From Bacteroidales bacterium (GTDB lineage Bacteria > Bacteroidota > Bacteroidia > Bacteroidales > UBA7960): DNA of 5,095 nt. The first letter of the stretch is position 1. Every line of letters begins with the position of its first letter. Under the pieces are notes generated by a model. The model was not told the DNA's origin, made no database searches, and worked only from the letters and a program-made list of their open reading frames with translations. The stretch lies in contig SLNU01000248.1 in assembly GCA_007132865.1 (NCBI GenBank), positions 1 to 5,095 on the forward strand, given 5' to 3'. Below are positions 1 to 5,095 of the stretch, in pieces. A program made the translations under genes and the position numbers.

Positions 1-26
1 AATTTAAAAACCAATAATTGTCGGAT

Positions 27-779
27 ATGCCAGCATTAAATATTCTTGTTGTGGAGGATGAGTTCCTTGTTGCAGCAGACATTGAAGAAAGCCTGATCAG
101 CCTTGGGTACAAGGTGCAGAACACAGTGGCCAGCGGTCCGGCCGCCATTGCCGAGGTGGAGAAGAACCTGCCCGATTTGATCCTGATGGACATTATCCTA
201 AAAGGGGAAATGACAGGCATAGAGGCGGCCACTGTCATAGGGGAAAAGCACAATGTGCCGATCATCTACCTGACCGCCAATGCCGATTTTGCCACCGTGG
301 AAAAGGCAAAGATATCCCTGCCTTACGGGTACATCCTGAAGCCTTTTACCGAGAAGGAACTGCAGACAAACATCGAGATTGCCAGGTTCAAATTTGAGAA
401 TGACCTGAAATCACGGATAGAGAGCGACCAGTTTAACAAGTTTTTCCGGCTCAATGAGGAAAAGGAGGAGTTGCTGATGGTCGACTCAGACAAGGGGCTG
501 GAAAAGATTCATCTACCGGATGTATACTATATTGAGCAAAGCGGGGAGAACTGCAAGGCCCATATGCGTGGGGAGAATGTGTTGATCAGAAGCACCCTGG
601 ATGAGATCGCATCCCATTTCCCGGCCGATAAGTTTGTTAGGGTCAGCCGCGACCACCTGGTCAACATAGACAAGATTTTCATTGCCAAATTCCCGGAGAT
701 CATCATAGCCGACAAAATGTCTGTGATTATCGTAGAGAAGGAGTACAAGGAAGCATTTGAGTCCAAACTGAATAGCTAG
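27..779 (+). CDS. LytTR-family response regulator (REC + LytTR DNA-binding domain)
   Basis: This is a cytoplasmic two-component response regulator of 250 residues. The N-terminal receiver domain (about residues 3-118) has the full active site: acidic pair E10/D11, phospho-acceptor D55 in 'LILMDIIL', switch T83, Y102 and K105 in 'YILKPF'. A linker of about 25-30 residues leads to a LytTR DNA-binding domain (about 148-250) with the typical 'FVRVSRDHLVNIDKI' segment near 203-217. Phosphorylation by an unseen histidine kinase would be expected to change its binding to promoter repeats. I chose ATG at 27; an in-frame TTG at 18 adds only three residues and abuts an in-frame TAA at 15-17. The methyltransferase gene follows after 25 bp on the same strand, so co-transcription is likely. 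The cognate kinase is not in the window and may lie just upstream. Domain assignment is firm; the target genes are unknown. Confidence 0.95.
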   Translation: MPALNILVVEDEFLVAADIEESLISLGYKVQNTVASGPAAIAEVEKNLPDLILMDIILKGEMTGIEAATVIGEKHNVPIIYLTANADFATVEKAKISLPYGYILKPFTEKELQTNIEIARFKFENDLKSRIESDQFNKFFRLNEEKEELLMVDSDKGLEKIHLPDVYYIEQSGENCKAHMRGENVLIRSTLDEIASHFPADKFVRVSRDHLVNIDKIFIAKFPEIIIADKMSVIIVEKEYKEAFESKLNS

Positions 780-804
780 GTTAAGCCGCTAACACCCCTG
801 AACG

Positions 805-1695
805 ATGGATAACAGATCAATTATTGACACCATTGGATTTGAGGCCTTAGCCGAAATGTTGTTCGAGAAAAACGGACCTGATCCTGACGAATACGAAGAA
901 GTGCTCAGGTTTGTTGATACGATAAAGGCAGACGAAGTGGAAGCATTCCGTCAGGCAATGAAACCCATCCTGACACCGGCAAGCATTATTGGCTTTTGTT
1001 ATTCAAAACCATTTGGGTACAGCGGAGATTTTTTTATTATTGAGAAAATCTACCAAAAATTCATCAGCACAGATTCAAGGTATAGGAAATGGGATGAATT
1101 TGCGCACCGCTTTCCGGCTGTCATTGCGGTTGTGAACCGCAAGAAGCTGGCCATTGAAGTATTAAAGCAATTCAATGAAAAGGCAAGTGTCGAAGGGGAA
1201 AAGTCTGTCCTGATTCTTGGCAGCGGACCGGCAACGGAGGTTAATGAATACCTGAGTGATGTGCAGGAAAACCATTTGGTGTTTGACATGATCGATCTGG
1301 ACCAGCGGGCCATCGACTATGCCAAAAACAAGAACCGGGAGTACTTGCACTGCATGCGTTTTGAGAACAGGAACGTGATCAGGTTTGTGCCTGAAAAACA
1401 ATATGACCTGATTTGGAGTGCCGGACTCTTTGACTATTTCAAGGACAAGCACTTTGTGTTCCTCCTGAAGAAGTTTTACGAGTATGTGGTTCCCGGTGGG
1501 GAAATGATCATTGGGAATTTCAATGTGGAAAATCCCTCCCGCAAGATCATGGAGGTGCTTGGCGACTGGTTCCTTTTCCATCGCTCAAAAGAGGAATTGC
1601 TGGGATTTGCTCACCAAGCAAACATCCCCGCAGAAAAGGCCTCCGTATTGGCGGAGCCAATTGGGGTCAATCTTTTTTTGCGTACTGTTAAATAA
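805..1695 (+). CDS. Class I SAM-dependent methyltransferase, PhcB-like
   Basis: A 296-residue soluble protein with no signal peptide. The C-terminal half is a Rossmann methyltransferase fold: motif I 'VLILGSGPATEV' (135-146) binds SAM, 'VFDMIDLDQRAIDYA' (159-173) ends strand beta-2 with acidic residues for the ribose, 'YDLIWSAGLFDYF' (200-212) is the motif IV region, and 'VVPGGEMIIGNF' (228-239) is the post-motif strand. The mainly helical N-terminal region (about 1-115) contains 'KPFGYSGDFFIIEKIY' (68-83). This resembles the 'GY.GD' motif of proteins annotated as 3-hydroxypalmitic acid methyl ester biosynthesis (PhcB-like) enzymes. That family would methylate a fatty-acid carboxylate, but the substrate here is an inference. 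It probably shares a transcript with the response regulator 25 bp upstream. Its stop codon is 18 bp from that of the convergent minus-strand gene. The methyltransferase fold is certain; the PhcB relationship rests on remembered motif similarity. Confidence 0.9.
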   Translation: MDNRSIIDTIGFEALAEMLFEKNGPDPDEYEEVLRFVDTIKADEVEAFRQAMKPILTPASIIGFCYSKPFGYSGDFFIIEKIYQKFISTDSRYRKWDEFAHRFPAVIAVVNRKKLAIEVLKQFNEKASVEGEKSVLILGSGPATEVNEYLSDVQENHLVFDMIDLDQRAIDYAKNKNREYLHCMRFENRNVIRFVPEKQYDLIWSAGLFDYFKDKHFVFLLKKFYEYVVPGGEMIIGNFNVENPSRKIMEVLGDWFLFHRSKEELLGFAHQANIPAEKASVLAEPIGVNLFLRTVK

Positions 1696-1713
1696 TCAGG
1701 CCCGGGAAATGGA

Positions 1714-2154
1714 TTAGTGCTGAAAGTAGGATTTGGACACAATCTTCCAGGCGTTTCCGAATTTGTACAGCAGCAGGTAGTCGGTAAAGATCAGCTGGTT
1801 TTCCCTGTGCAGTTCCAGCTTCACCATCGCTGCATTGCCGGTGACATCCACCTCTAAAAATTTTCCACTGACCTTTGGTTGACCCGCACTTGCCGGGTTT
1901 GCTTTTCTTTCCTCAAGGCGTTGCAGCCAGTCAGAGATCGGGAATTTGGCCAATTGCCCGTTGCGGTTGATCAGCATTTCGAAATCCGGGTGAAACCCCT
2001 GGCGGACGGCGTCCAGGTCGCCCAGGTTCTGTATCCCTTCAATATAGGCCTCGTTGATTACTTTTTTTACTGCTTCCTTATCTGCAGTCTGTCCGTAAGC
2101 CTGGCCCATAAAGAGCAAGGCCGCAAAAATAAAAATGCTTAGGGTGTTTTTCAT
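1714..2154 (-). CDS. Secreted NTF2/SnoaL-like protein, Lumazine_bd_2 family
   Basis: A 146-residue exported protein. Residues 1-21 form a Sec signal peptide (lysine at 2, hydrophobic stretch about 5-16, likely cleavage after 'QAYG'). The mature part has the NTF2-like cone-fold pattern of putative lumazine-binding/DUF4440-type proteins: 'INEAYIEGIQNLGDLDAVRQ' (33-52), 'FHPDFEML' (54-61), 'ISDWLQRLEE' (73-82), then strands 'KFLEVDVTGNAAMVKLEL' (98-115), 'FTDYLLLYKFGNAWKIVSK' (123-141). Length fits the family. The family name does not establish ligand binding, and members are often of unknown function. ATG at 2154 places the signal peptide exactly at the N-terminus. The leader is A-rich with no Shine-Dalgarno site, and a perfect dyad lies 34-54 bp upstream. 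The gene converges with the methyltransferase. No catalytic residues can be assigned with confidence. Confidence 0.85.
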   Translation of the reverse strand: MKNTLSIFIFAALLFMGQAYGQTADKEAVKKVINEAYIEGIQNLGDLDAVRQGFHPDFEMLINRNGQLAKFPISDWLQRLEERKANPASAGQPKVSGKFLEVDVTGNAAMVKLELHRENQLIFTDYLLLYKFGNAWKIVSKSYFQH

Positions 2155-2187
2155 GGTCTTCGGTTTTGTTGTTAAAATTTTGGAACG

Positions 2188-2208
2188 GCTGGAAATGCTA
2201 ATTCCAGC
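2188..2208. promoter_or_regulatory. Perfect 7-7-7 inverted repeat upstream of the NTF2-like gene
   Basis: GCTGGAA (2188-2194) and TTCCAGC (2202-2208) are perfect reverse complements around a 7-base spacer. The element lies 34-54 bp upstream of the ATG at 2154. Neither side carries a T-run, so it is a poor terminator. Its position fits an operator or a 5'-leader hairpin for the minus-strand gene. A 7-bp dyad can also occur by chance, and no regulator is identified. Confidence 0.35.
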
Positions 2209-2279
2209 ATATACTGACTATTTATCAACAAATATGCCTTTGGCGATTACTTTCTGTTATACAGATACATTGCATAGGG

Positions 2280-2297
2280 AAAAATCCCACTGAGTGG
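2280..2297 (-). terminator. Possible second intrinsic terminator after the DUF2147 gene
   Basis: Read on the minus strand, CCACTCAGTGG (2297-2287) is a short dyad able to form a 4-bp CCAC/GTGG stem with a TCA loop, followed by GATTTTT (down to 2280). The stem is short. It lies just beyond the stronger candidate at 2307-2354, so it would act as a backup if it works at all. Confidence 0.25.
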
Positions 2298-2306
2298 AGG
2301 CCGGAG

Positions 2307-2354
2307 AAAAAAACCGCCCTCTGGCGAACACTGATTGTCCGCAAACGGGCGTTT
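2307..2354 (-). terminator. Intrinsic terminator of the DUF2147 gene
   Basis: On the minus strand, CGCC-AGAG-GGCG (2326-2315) is followed by G and seven T residues (2313-2307). A larger alternative pairing joins AAACGCCC (2354-2347) with GGGCGGTTT (2319-2311) with one bulged G, leading into the same T-run. It starts about 50 bp after the DUF2147 stop codon, in the right orientation. The long T-run is the strongest part of the evidence; the short inner stem is the weakest. Confidence 0.55.
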
Positions 2355-2403
2355 AAATTAGCGTCGCGCATGTGCGCCGCCAAACGGATGAATAACGTGG
2401 GAG

Positions 2404-2859
2404 CTACTCCCTTTTCGCCCGCTCGCGGGTCCAGGTTGTTTCCCTTCCCAGGAATCGCATGCCGAGCACGAAACCCTTTATCTTGAGGGTATTGTTCCCG
2501 TCGAGCCACATATAGCAATCATAGGTCCGGCCGTTTTGCGGGTCATAAATGGTGCCGCCGGCCCATTCCTTTTTTGAGTCGTTGTAGGTAAAGCCCTTCA
2601 AAAGCTCGATTCCGATTATTGGCGTGTTGTGCCTGGCCTTGTCCGGGTTTTTGTCGTCCACCTTGGGCCTTCCCTGGTCGTTCAGTGGCTCATCCAACCA
2701 GACGAGCCGCCCGTAGTATTTGTTATCCGCCTTTCTGAGGATCTCTACCTGGGATTCCCCCTCGGCTGTCAGCCAATAGCCAACAACCTGGTTGGCCTGT
2801 GAGAATGCCAGTACGGACATCCCCATTAATACAGCCACCAATAAGCCTTTCTTTTTCAT
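2404..2859 (-). CDS. Secreted DUF2147 family protein
   Basis: A 151-residue exported protein. Residues 1-21 are a signal peptide (MKKK, hydrophobic core about 5-18, cleavage near 'AFSQA'). The rest matches the DUF2147 pattern across its length: 'VVGYWLTAEGESQVEI' (25-40), 'YYGRLVWL' (48-55), 'DDKNPDKARHNTPIIGIELL' (68-87), 'WAGGTIYDPQNGRTYDC' (99-115), 'LKIKGFVLGMRFLGRETTWTR' (125-145). Members are small periplasmic or secreted beta-rich proteins of unknown function, so no activity is assigned. I chose ATG at 2859 because it puts the signal peptide at the N-terminus. The frame stays open upstream to a TTG at 2943, but that would add 28 unrelated residues encoded across the dipeptidase terminator. 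The next gene in this direction is the NTF2-like gene 249 bp away, behind terminator candidates. Confidence 0.9.
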   Translation of the reverse strand: MKKKGLLVAVLMGMSVLAFSQANQVVGYWLTAEGESQVEILRKADNKYYGRLVWLDEPLNDQGRPKVDDKNPDKARHNTPIIGIELLKGFTYNDSKKEWAGGTIYDPQNGRTYDCYMWLDGNNTLKIKGFVLGMRFLGRETTWTRERAKRE

Positions 2860-2884
2860 TGTTTGCAGTTTGATAAATGCTGAA

Positions 2885-2917
2885 TAAAAAACCCGGAAAG
2901 CAGGCACCTCCCGGGTT
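2885..2917 (-). terminator. Intrinsic terminator after the dipeptidase gene
   Basis: On the minus strand, AACCCGG (2917-2911... read downward) and CCGGGTT (2896-2890) form a perfect 7-bp stem around a 14-base loop. The stem runs directly into a T-run (2891-2886 are all A on the plus strand). It starts about 50 bp after the dipeptidase stop codon in the correct orientation. Only 25 bases separate it from the ATG of DUF2147, so it could also act as an attenuator in that gene's leader. Confidence 0.65.
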
Positions 2918-2966
2918 GTAAATATACAAAGTTTAATGTTCAAACGATTGCTTTATTAAACAAACG

Positions 2967-4202
2967 TTAAAGGTTTTTTGCGTAGGATTCCACTTCCCTG
3001 AATACCCTCATGAAGTTGCCTGACCAAATCTTCTCAATGTCTTTTTTGCTGTAGCCGCGTTTTACCAGTTCCAGGGTAATATTCCCCAGCTCGGACACGT
3101 CGTAACAATCCTCCAGGGCGCCACCGCCGTCAAAATCGGTGCCGATGCCCACATAGTCAATCCCGACCAGATCCACCACATGGTCGACATGGTCTACCAG
3201 ATCTGCCACTGTGGCCAAGGGCCTGGGATATTTTTCATTCAGGCTTTCCCATTCCCTTCGTCTTTCCTCCAGCTCTTCATCAGACATTTGCTCGACACTC
3301 TCAAAGCGTGCCCTGAGCTCGGCAAAGGCAGAATCCCTGGCCAGGTCCGGTTCCATTTCCTTCACATAGGAGCTGAGTACGCACAACTGAAGCACCCCGC
3401 CGTTTGCTGCCAGGGCGCGGATCATGTCGTCATCCAGGTTCCTTGGGTGGTCGCAGATCGCCCTCACATTTGAATGGGAGGCGATCACCGGGGTGCGGGT
3501 TTCTTCCAGCACATCATAAAACGCCCGGTCTGAAATATGGGTGACATCCACCATCATACCCAAGCGGTTCAACTCCCTGACCACTTCCCTGCCAAATTCC
3601 GAAAGTCCGCCATGCGTTTCACCGTCCCTGTCGGTGGAGGCATCACAGATCTGGTTGTTGCGCGAGTGCGACAGTCCCAGGTAGCGCCCGCCCAAGTCAT
3701 AGAAGGTTTGTAGCAGGGAGAGGTCCTTGCCTATGGGATAACCGTTCTCCACGCCAATATATATGGCCCTTCTCCCTTCCTCCCGGAGCCGGTAGGCATC
3801 ATCGGAGGCCAGGGCGAGTCCGGCTACATCCTGGTTCTGTGCCAGGGTGCGGTGAATGATGTCAAATAAATCAAGGGCCCTGTTCCTGGCTGCCTCGTAT
3901 GATTCGGGATCAAGGGGACCCTGTCCGACATAAACTGCAAAAAACGCCGCGTCCAATCCGCCTTCCTCCATGCGGGGGAAGTCCAGCTTGCCGCCCCGGT
4001 TGCGGGGATCGTTGCGCTGACTGATGTCAAAGCCTTCTCGCCCCAGCATCAGCGGGGTGTCCACATGGCTGTCAATGGTGAGTACTTCTGCATGGATGGA
4101 GGCAGCTTTTTGCTGTATCCGTTCCTCTGAGGGGGTGCAGGAAAAAAACAAAACAGCGGCTGCAAGGGCCGCGAGCTGTAAGTGGGGGAACCGAAACTTC
4201 AT
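2967..4202 (-). CDS. Lipoprotein membrane dipeptidase, peptidase family M19
   Basis: A 411-residue renal-dipeptidase-type metallohydrolase, predicted to cleave dipeptides at the cell envelope using two zinc ions. Residues 1-22 are a lipoprotein signal with lipobox 'LFFSC'; C22 would be lipidated. The M19 metal ligands are visible: H46 and D48 in 'DSHVDTP', bridging E152 in 'IGVENG', H222 in 'VDVTHISD', H243 in 'ASHSN', and catalytic/ligand D356 in 'GIGTDFDGGG'. H179 in 'LSHSRNN' and R254 match substrate-contact positions known in the human enzyme. A charged, probably helical stretch (about 288-325, rich in E and R) is an insertion or lid-like region. I chose ATG at 4202; a TTG at 4214 adds four residues before the signal peptide. 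A likely terminator follows the gene, and 122 bp separate it from the upstream surface-repeat gene. The natural substrate (nutrient dipeptides, D-amino-acid dipeptides or other amides) cannot be read from the sequence. Confidence 0.95.
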   Translation of the reverse strand: MKFRFPHLQLAALAAAVLFFSCTPSEERIQQKAASIHAEVLTIDSHVDTPLMLGREGFDISQRNDPRNRGGKLDFPRMEEGGLDAAFFAVYVGQGPLDPESYEAARNRALDLFDIIHRTLAQNQDVAGLALASDDAYRLREEGRRAIYIGVENGYPIGKDLSLLQTFYDLGGRYLGLSHSRNNQICDASTDRDGETHGGLSEFGREVVRELNRLGMMVDVTHISDRAFYDVLEETRTPVIASHSNVRAICDHPRNLDDDMIRALAANGGVLQLCVLSSYVKEMEPDLARDSAFAELRARFESVEQMSDEELEERRREWESLNEKYPRPLATVADLVDHVDHVVDLVGIDYVGIGTDFDGGGALEDCYDVSELGNITLELVKRGYSKKDIEKIWSGNFMRVFREVESYAKNL

Positions 4203-4233
4203 GGTATCTGTCAATGAGTTAGAAGGGGTTGAA

Positions 4234-4254
4234 CGATTTCAATCGGTAAAAATA
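4234..4254 (-). promoter_or_regulatory. Candidate dipeptidase promoter -7 element with adjacent dyad
   Basis: The 122-bp gap upstream of the dipeptidase contains TATTTTTA (minus strand, 4254-4247), one base off the Bacteroidota -7 consensus TAnnTTTG. Next to it is CGATT-GA-AATCG (4245-4234), a perfect 5-2-5 inverted repeat about where transcription would start. I do not see a clear TTTG at the -33 spacing, so the promoter call is weak. No terminator for the upstream surface-repeat gene is evident in this gap. Confidence 0.25.
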
Positions 4255-4324
4255 CATTTTTTCCGACAGCAGGTTCCGTGCGATCCGGTCCAGAAGTTTT
4301 AAAAAATCATAAAAATGCCGGGGT

Positions 4325-5095
4325 TCAGATTCCCATCCGGAGTCCGGCCCTTGCGCCAAACCAATATTTACTGGTGTAATTCCGGTGGTTGCGTTCATAA
4401 AATACCCTTGAAGGTGCAATGTCTGCCGAAGCCTGATGACAGTCCGGGCAATCGCGGTAGAAATGGTTATAAAGCACTGCACCGGCGAAAAGCTGAATTC
4501 TGTTCCCGGCATTGACTCCCAGCATCAGCCTGCCCTCGTTCAGCATGTCGGTCTCACGGCCCTTCCAGCTCCAGTCTTTCCTCAATTGCGTGGAGTGTGC
4601 TTCGATGTTCATAACCAATGCTTCTGAAAGGGCAATGGCCGTTCCGACCCCATAACCAAAACCGCCGGTCTGACCGGAATCAAACGGGCGGTATCCGACA
4701 GAAAAAATATTGTAAAAAGCAGGCACCCCAATACGAAAGGCCGCCCCCACATGCAAGGCATCCGAGCCTGAAATCTCAAATTGACGCAATCCGCCTCTTC
4801 TGACGATGCTCAAAAAGCCAATGGGAAGTCCGGTAATGGTGTCGGCAATATTGATGAACCCCAGCTGTATGCCTTCCACCTCCCGGGCAATGTTCAGGAA
4901 GCCTGCTGCCTGTATGCCCCGGACGTTCCCTGCCGTATTCATGAAACCTGCCAGCTGGGGTCCATACACATCGCCCCCGGTGAAATTCCCGAATCCGGCG
5001 CCCTGGAATCCCATGAAGTTGCCTCCGGTGACGTTGGCAAATCCTGCCCCGGCGAACCCCTGGTGGTTGCCCCCGGTAACGTTGGCAAATCCTGC
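4325..5095 (-). CDS. Surface-repeat / beta-barrel protein, LA_2272-like (N-terminus beyond window)
   Basis: The reading frame is open to the right edge with no start, so 256 C-terminal residues are seen. Fragment residues 1-98 are tandem repeats of 14-16 residues with the core 'AGF.N' plus a following Gly-rich or 'G.Q' turn: three 16-residue units, two of 15, one of 14, then 'GFLSIV'. This resembles LA_2272-type surface repeats, which probably stack as a beta-solenoid. From about residue 108, alternating aromatic/hydrophobic strands ('ALHVGAAFRIG', 'FYNIFSVGYRPF', 'GFGYGVGTAIAL', 'RIQLFAGAVLYNHFY', 'KYWFGARAGLRMG') suggest an outer-membrane or surface beta-barrel end. A 'CPDC' pair sits at 216-219. 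A Met at 5014 lies inside the second repeat and is not a plausible start. Function is unknown; the surface location is an inference from strand pattern and family. Confidence 0.8.
   Translation of the reverse strand, partial: AGFANVTGGNHQGFAGAGFANVTGGNFMGFQGAGFGNFTGGDVYGPQLAGFMNTAGNVRGIQAAGFLNIAREVEGIQLGFINIADTITGLPIGFLSIVRRGGLRQFEISGSDALHVGAAFRIGVPAFYNIFSVGYRPFDSGQTGGFGYGVGTAIALSEALVMNIEAHSTQLRKDWSWKGRETDMLNEGRLMLGVNAGNRIQLFAGAVLYNHFYRDCPDCHQASADIAPSRVFYERNHRNYTSKYWFGARAGLRMGI
4820..5095 (-). repeat. In-frame 42-48 bp tandem repeats in the surface protein
   Basis: Six consecutive units are visible on the minus strand: 5095-5048, 5047-5000 and 4999-4952 (48 bp each), 4951-4907 and 4906-4862 (45 bp each), and 4861-4820 (42 bp). 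The first 30 bases of the two outermost units differ at only two positions, while units toward the C-terminus are diverged in DNA but keep the 'GF.N' protein core. The array continues past the right edge. All unit lengths are multiples of three, so copy-number changes would keep the frame. Confidence 0.85.

Noticed and set aside
1..17. Possible 3' end of an upstream gene (in-frame codons ending in TAA at 15-17)
   Set aside because: Only four codons are visible; a stop in AT-rich sequence is not evidence of a gene. An upstream histidine kinase is plausible but cannot be seen.
1162..1581. 139-residue minus-strand open frame inside the methyltransferase gene
   Set aside because: It is antisense to a gene with clear motifs and has no family resemblance.
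2225..2518. 97-residue minus-strand open frame across the DUF2147 3' end and intergenic hairpins
   Set aside because: It overlaps the DUF2147 gene in another frame and runs through the terminator region; the composition (many R and scattered C) looks non-coding.
2860..2943. N-terminal extension of the DUF2147 protein from TTG at 2943
   Set aside because: It would bury the signal peptide behind 28 unrelated residues and be encoded across a terminator hairpin.
4219..4512. 97-residue minus-strand open frame overlapping the end of the surface-repeat gene
   Set aside because: It is an out-of-frame shadow of a better-supported gene, with no recognisable domain or leader.
5012..5014. ATG as the start of the surface-repeat protein
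   Set aside because: The frame continues upstream with two more repeat units to the window edge, so this Met is internal.
4820..5095. CRISPR-like array at the right edge
   Set aside because: Repeats are directly tandem with no unique spacers and are in frame in a coding region.

Overview
The window looks like a piece of a Bacteroidota chromosome, probably from the Cytophagales side of the phylum, although the order is a guess. Four things point there. No start codon has a convincing purine-rich Shine-Dalgarno site; the leaders are mostly A-rich. The response regulator carries the 'MDI.LKGEMTGIEAA' style of receiver domain joined to a LytTR domain. Small secreted Lumazine_bd_2-like and DUF2147 proteins are common in that phylum. 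The right-edge protein belongs to a surface-repeat family (LA_2272-like) often seen there. GC content is near 50% by eye, and I see no RNA genes, insertion sequences or CRISPR arrays.

Left part, plus strand (27-1695): a LytTR-type response regulator is followed after 25 bp by a class I SAM-dependent methyltransferase. The methyltransferase resembles the family often annotated as PhcB-like (3-hydroxypalmitic acid methyl ester synthesis). The spacing suggests one transcript. A regulator next to a PhcB-like methyltransferase recalls the phcBSR quorum-sensing locus of Ralstonia, and it is the best candidate here for an undescribed signalling unit.

Middle and right part, minus strand (1714-5095): transcription runs right to left through four genes. 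First is a surface-repeat/beta-barrel protein whose N-terminus lies beyond the right edge. It is followed by a lipoprotein M19 (renal-type) membrane dipeptidase, a secreted DUF2147 protein, and a secreted NTF2/Lumazine_bd_2-like protein. The last of these converges on the methyltransferase with only 18 bp between stop codons. All four products appear to be exported or in the envelope. Intrinsic-terminator-like hairpins follow the dipeptidase and DUF2147 genes, so these are probably separate or partly separate transcription units rather than one operon.

The longest gene-free stretches are about 250 bp (2155-2403), 122 bp (4203-4324) and 107 bp (2860-2966). They hold terminator-like hairpins and small dyads that may be regulatory.
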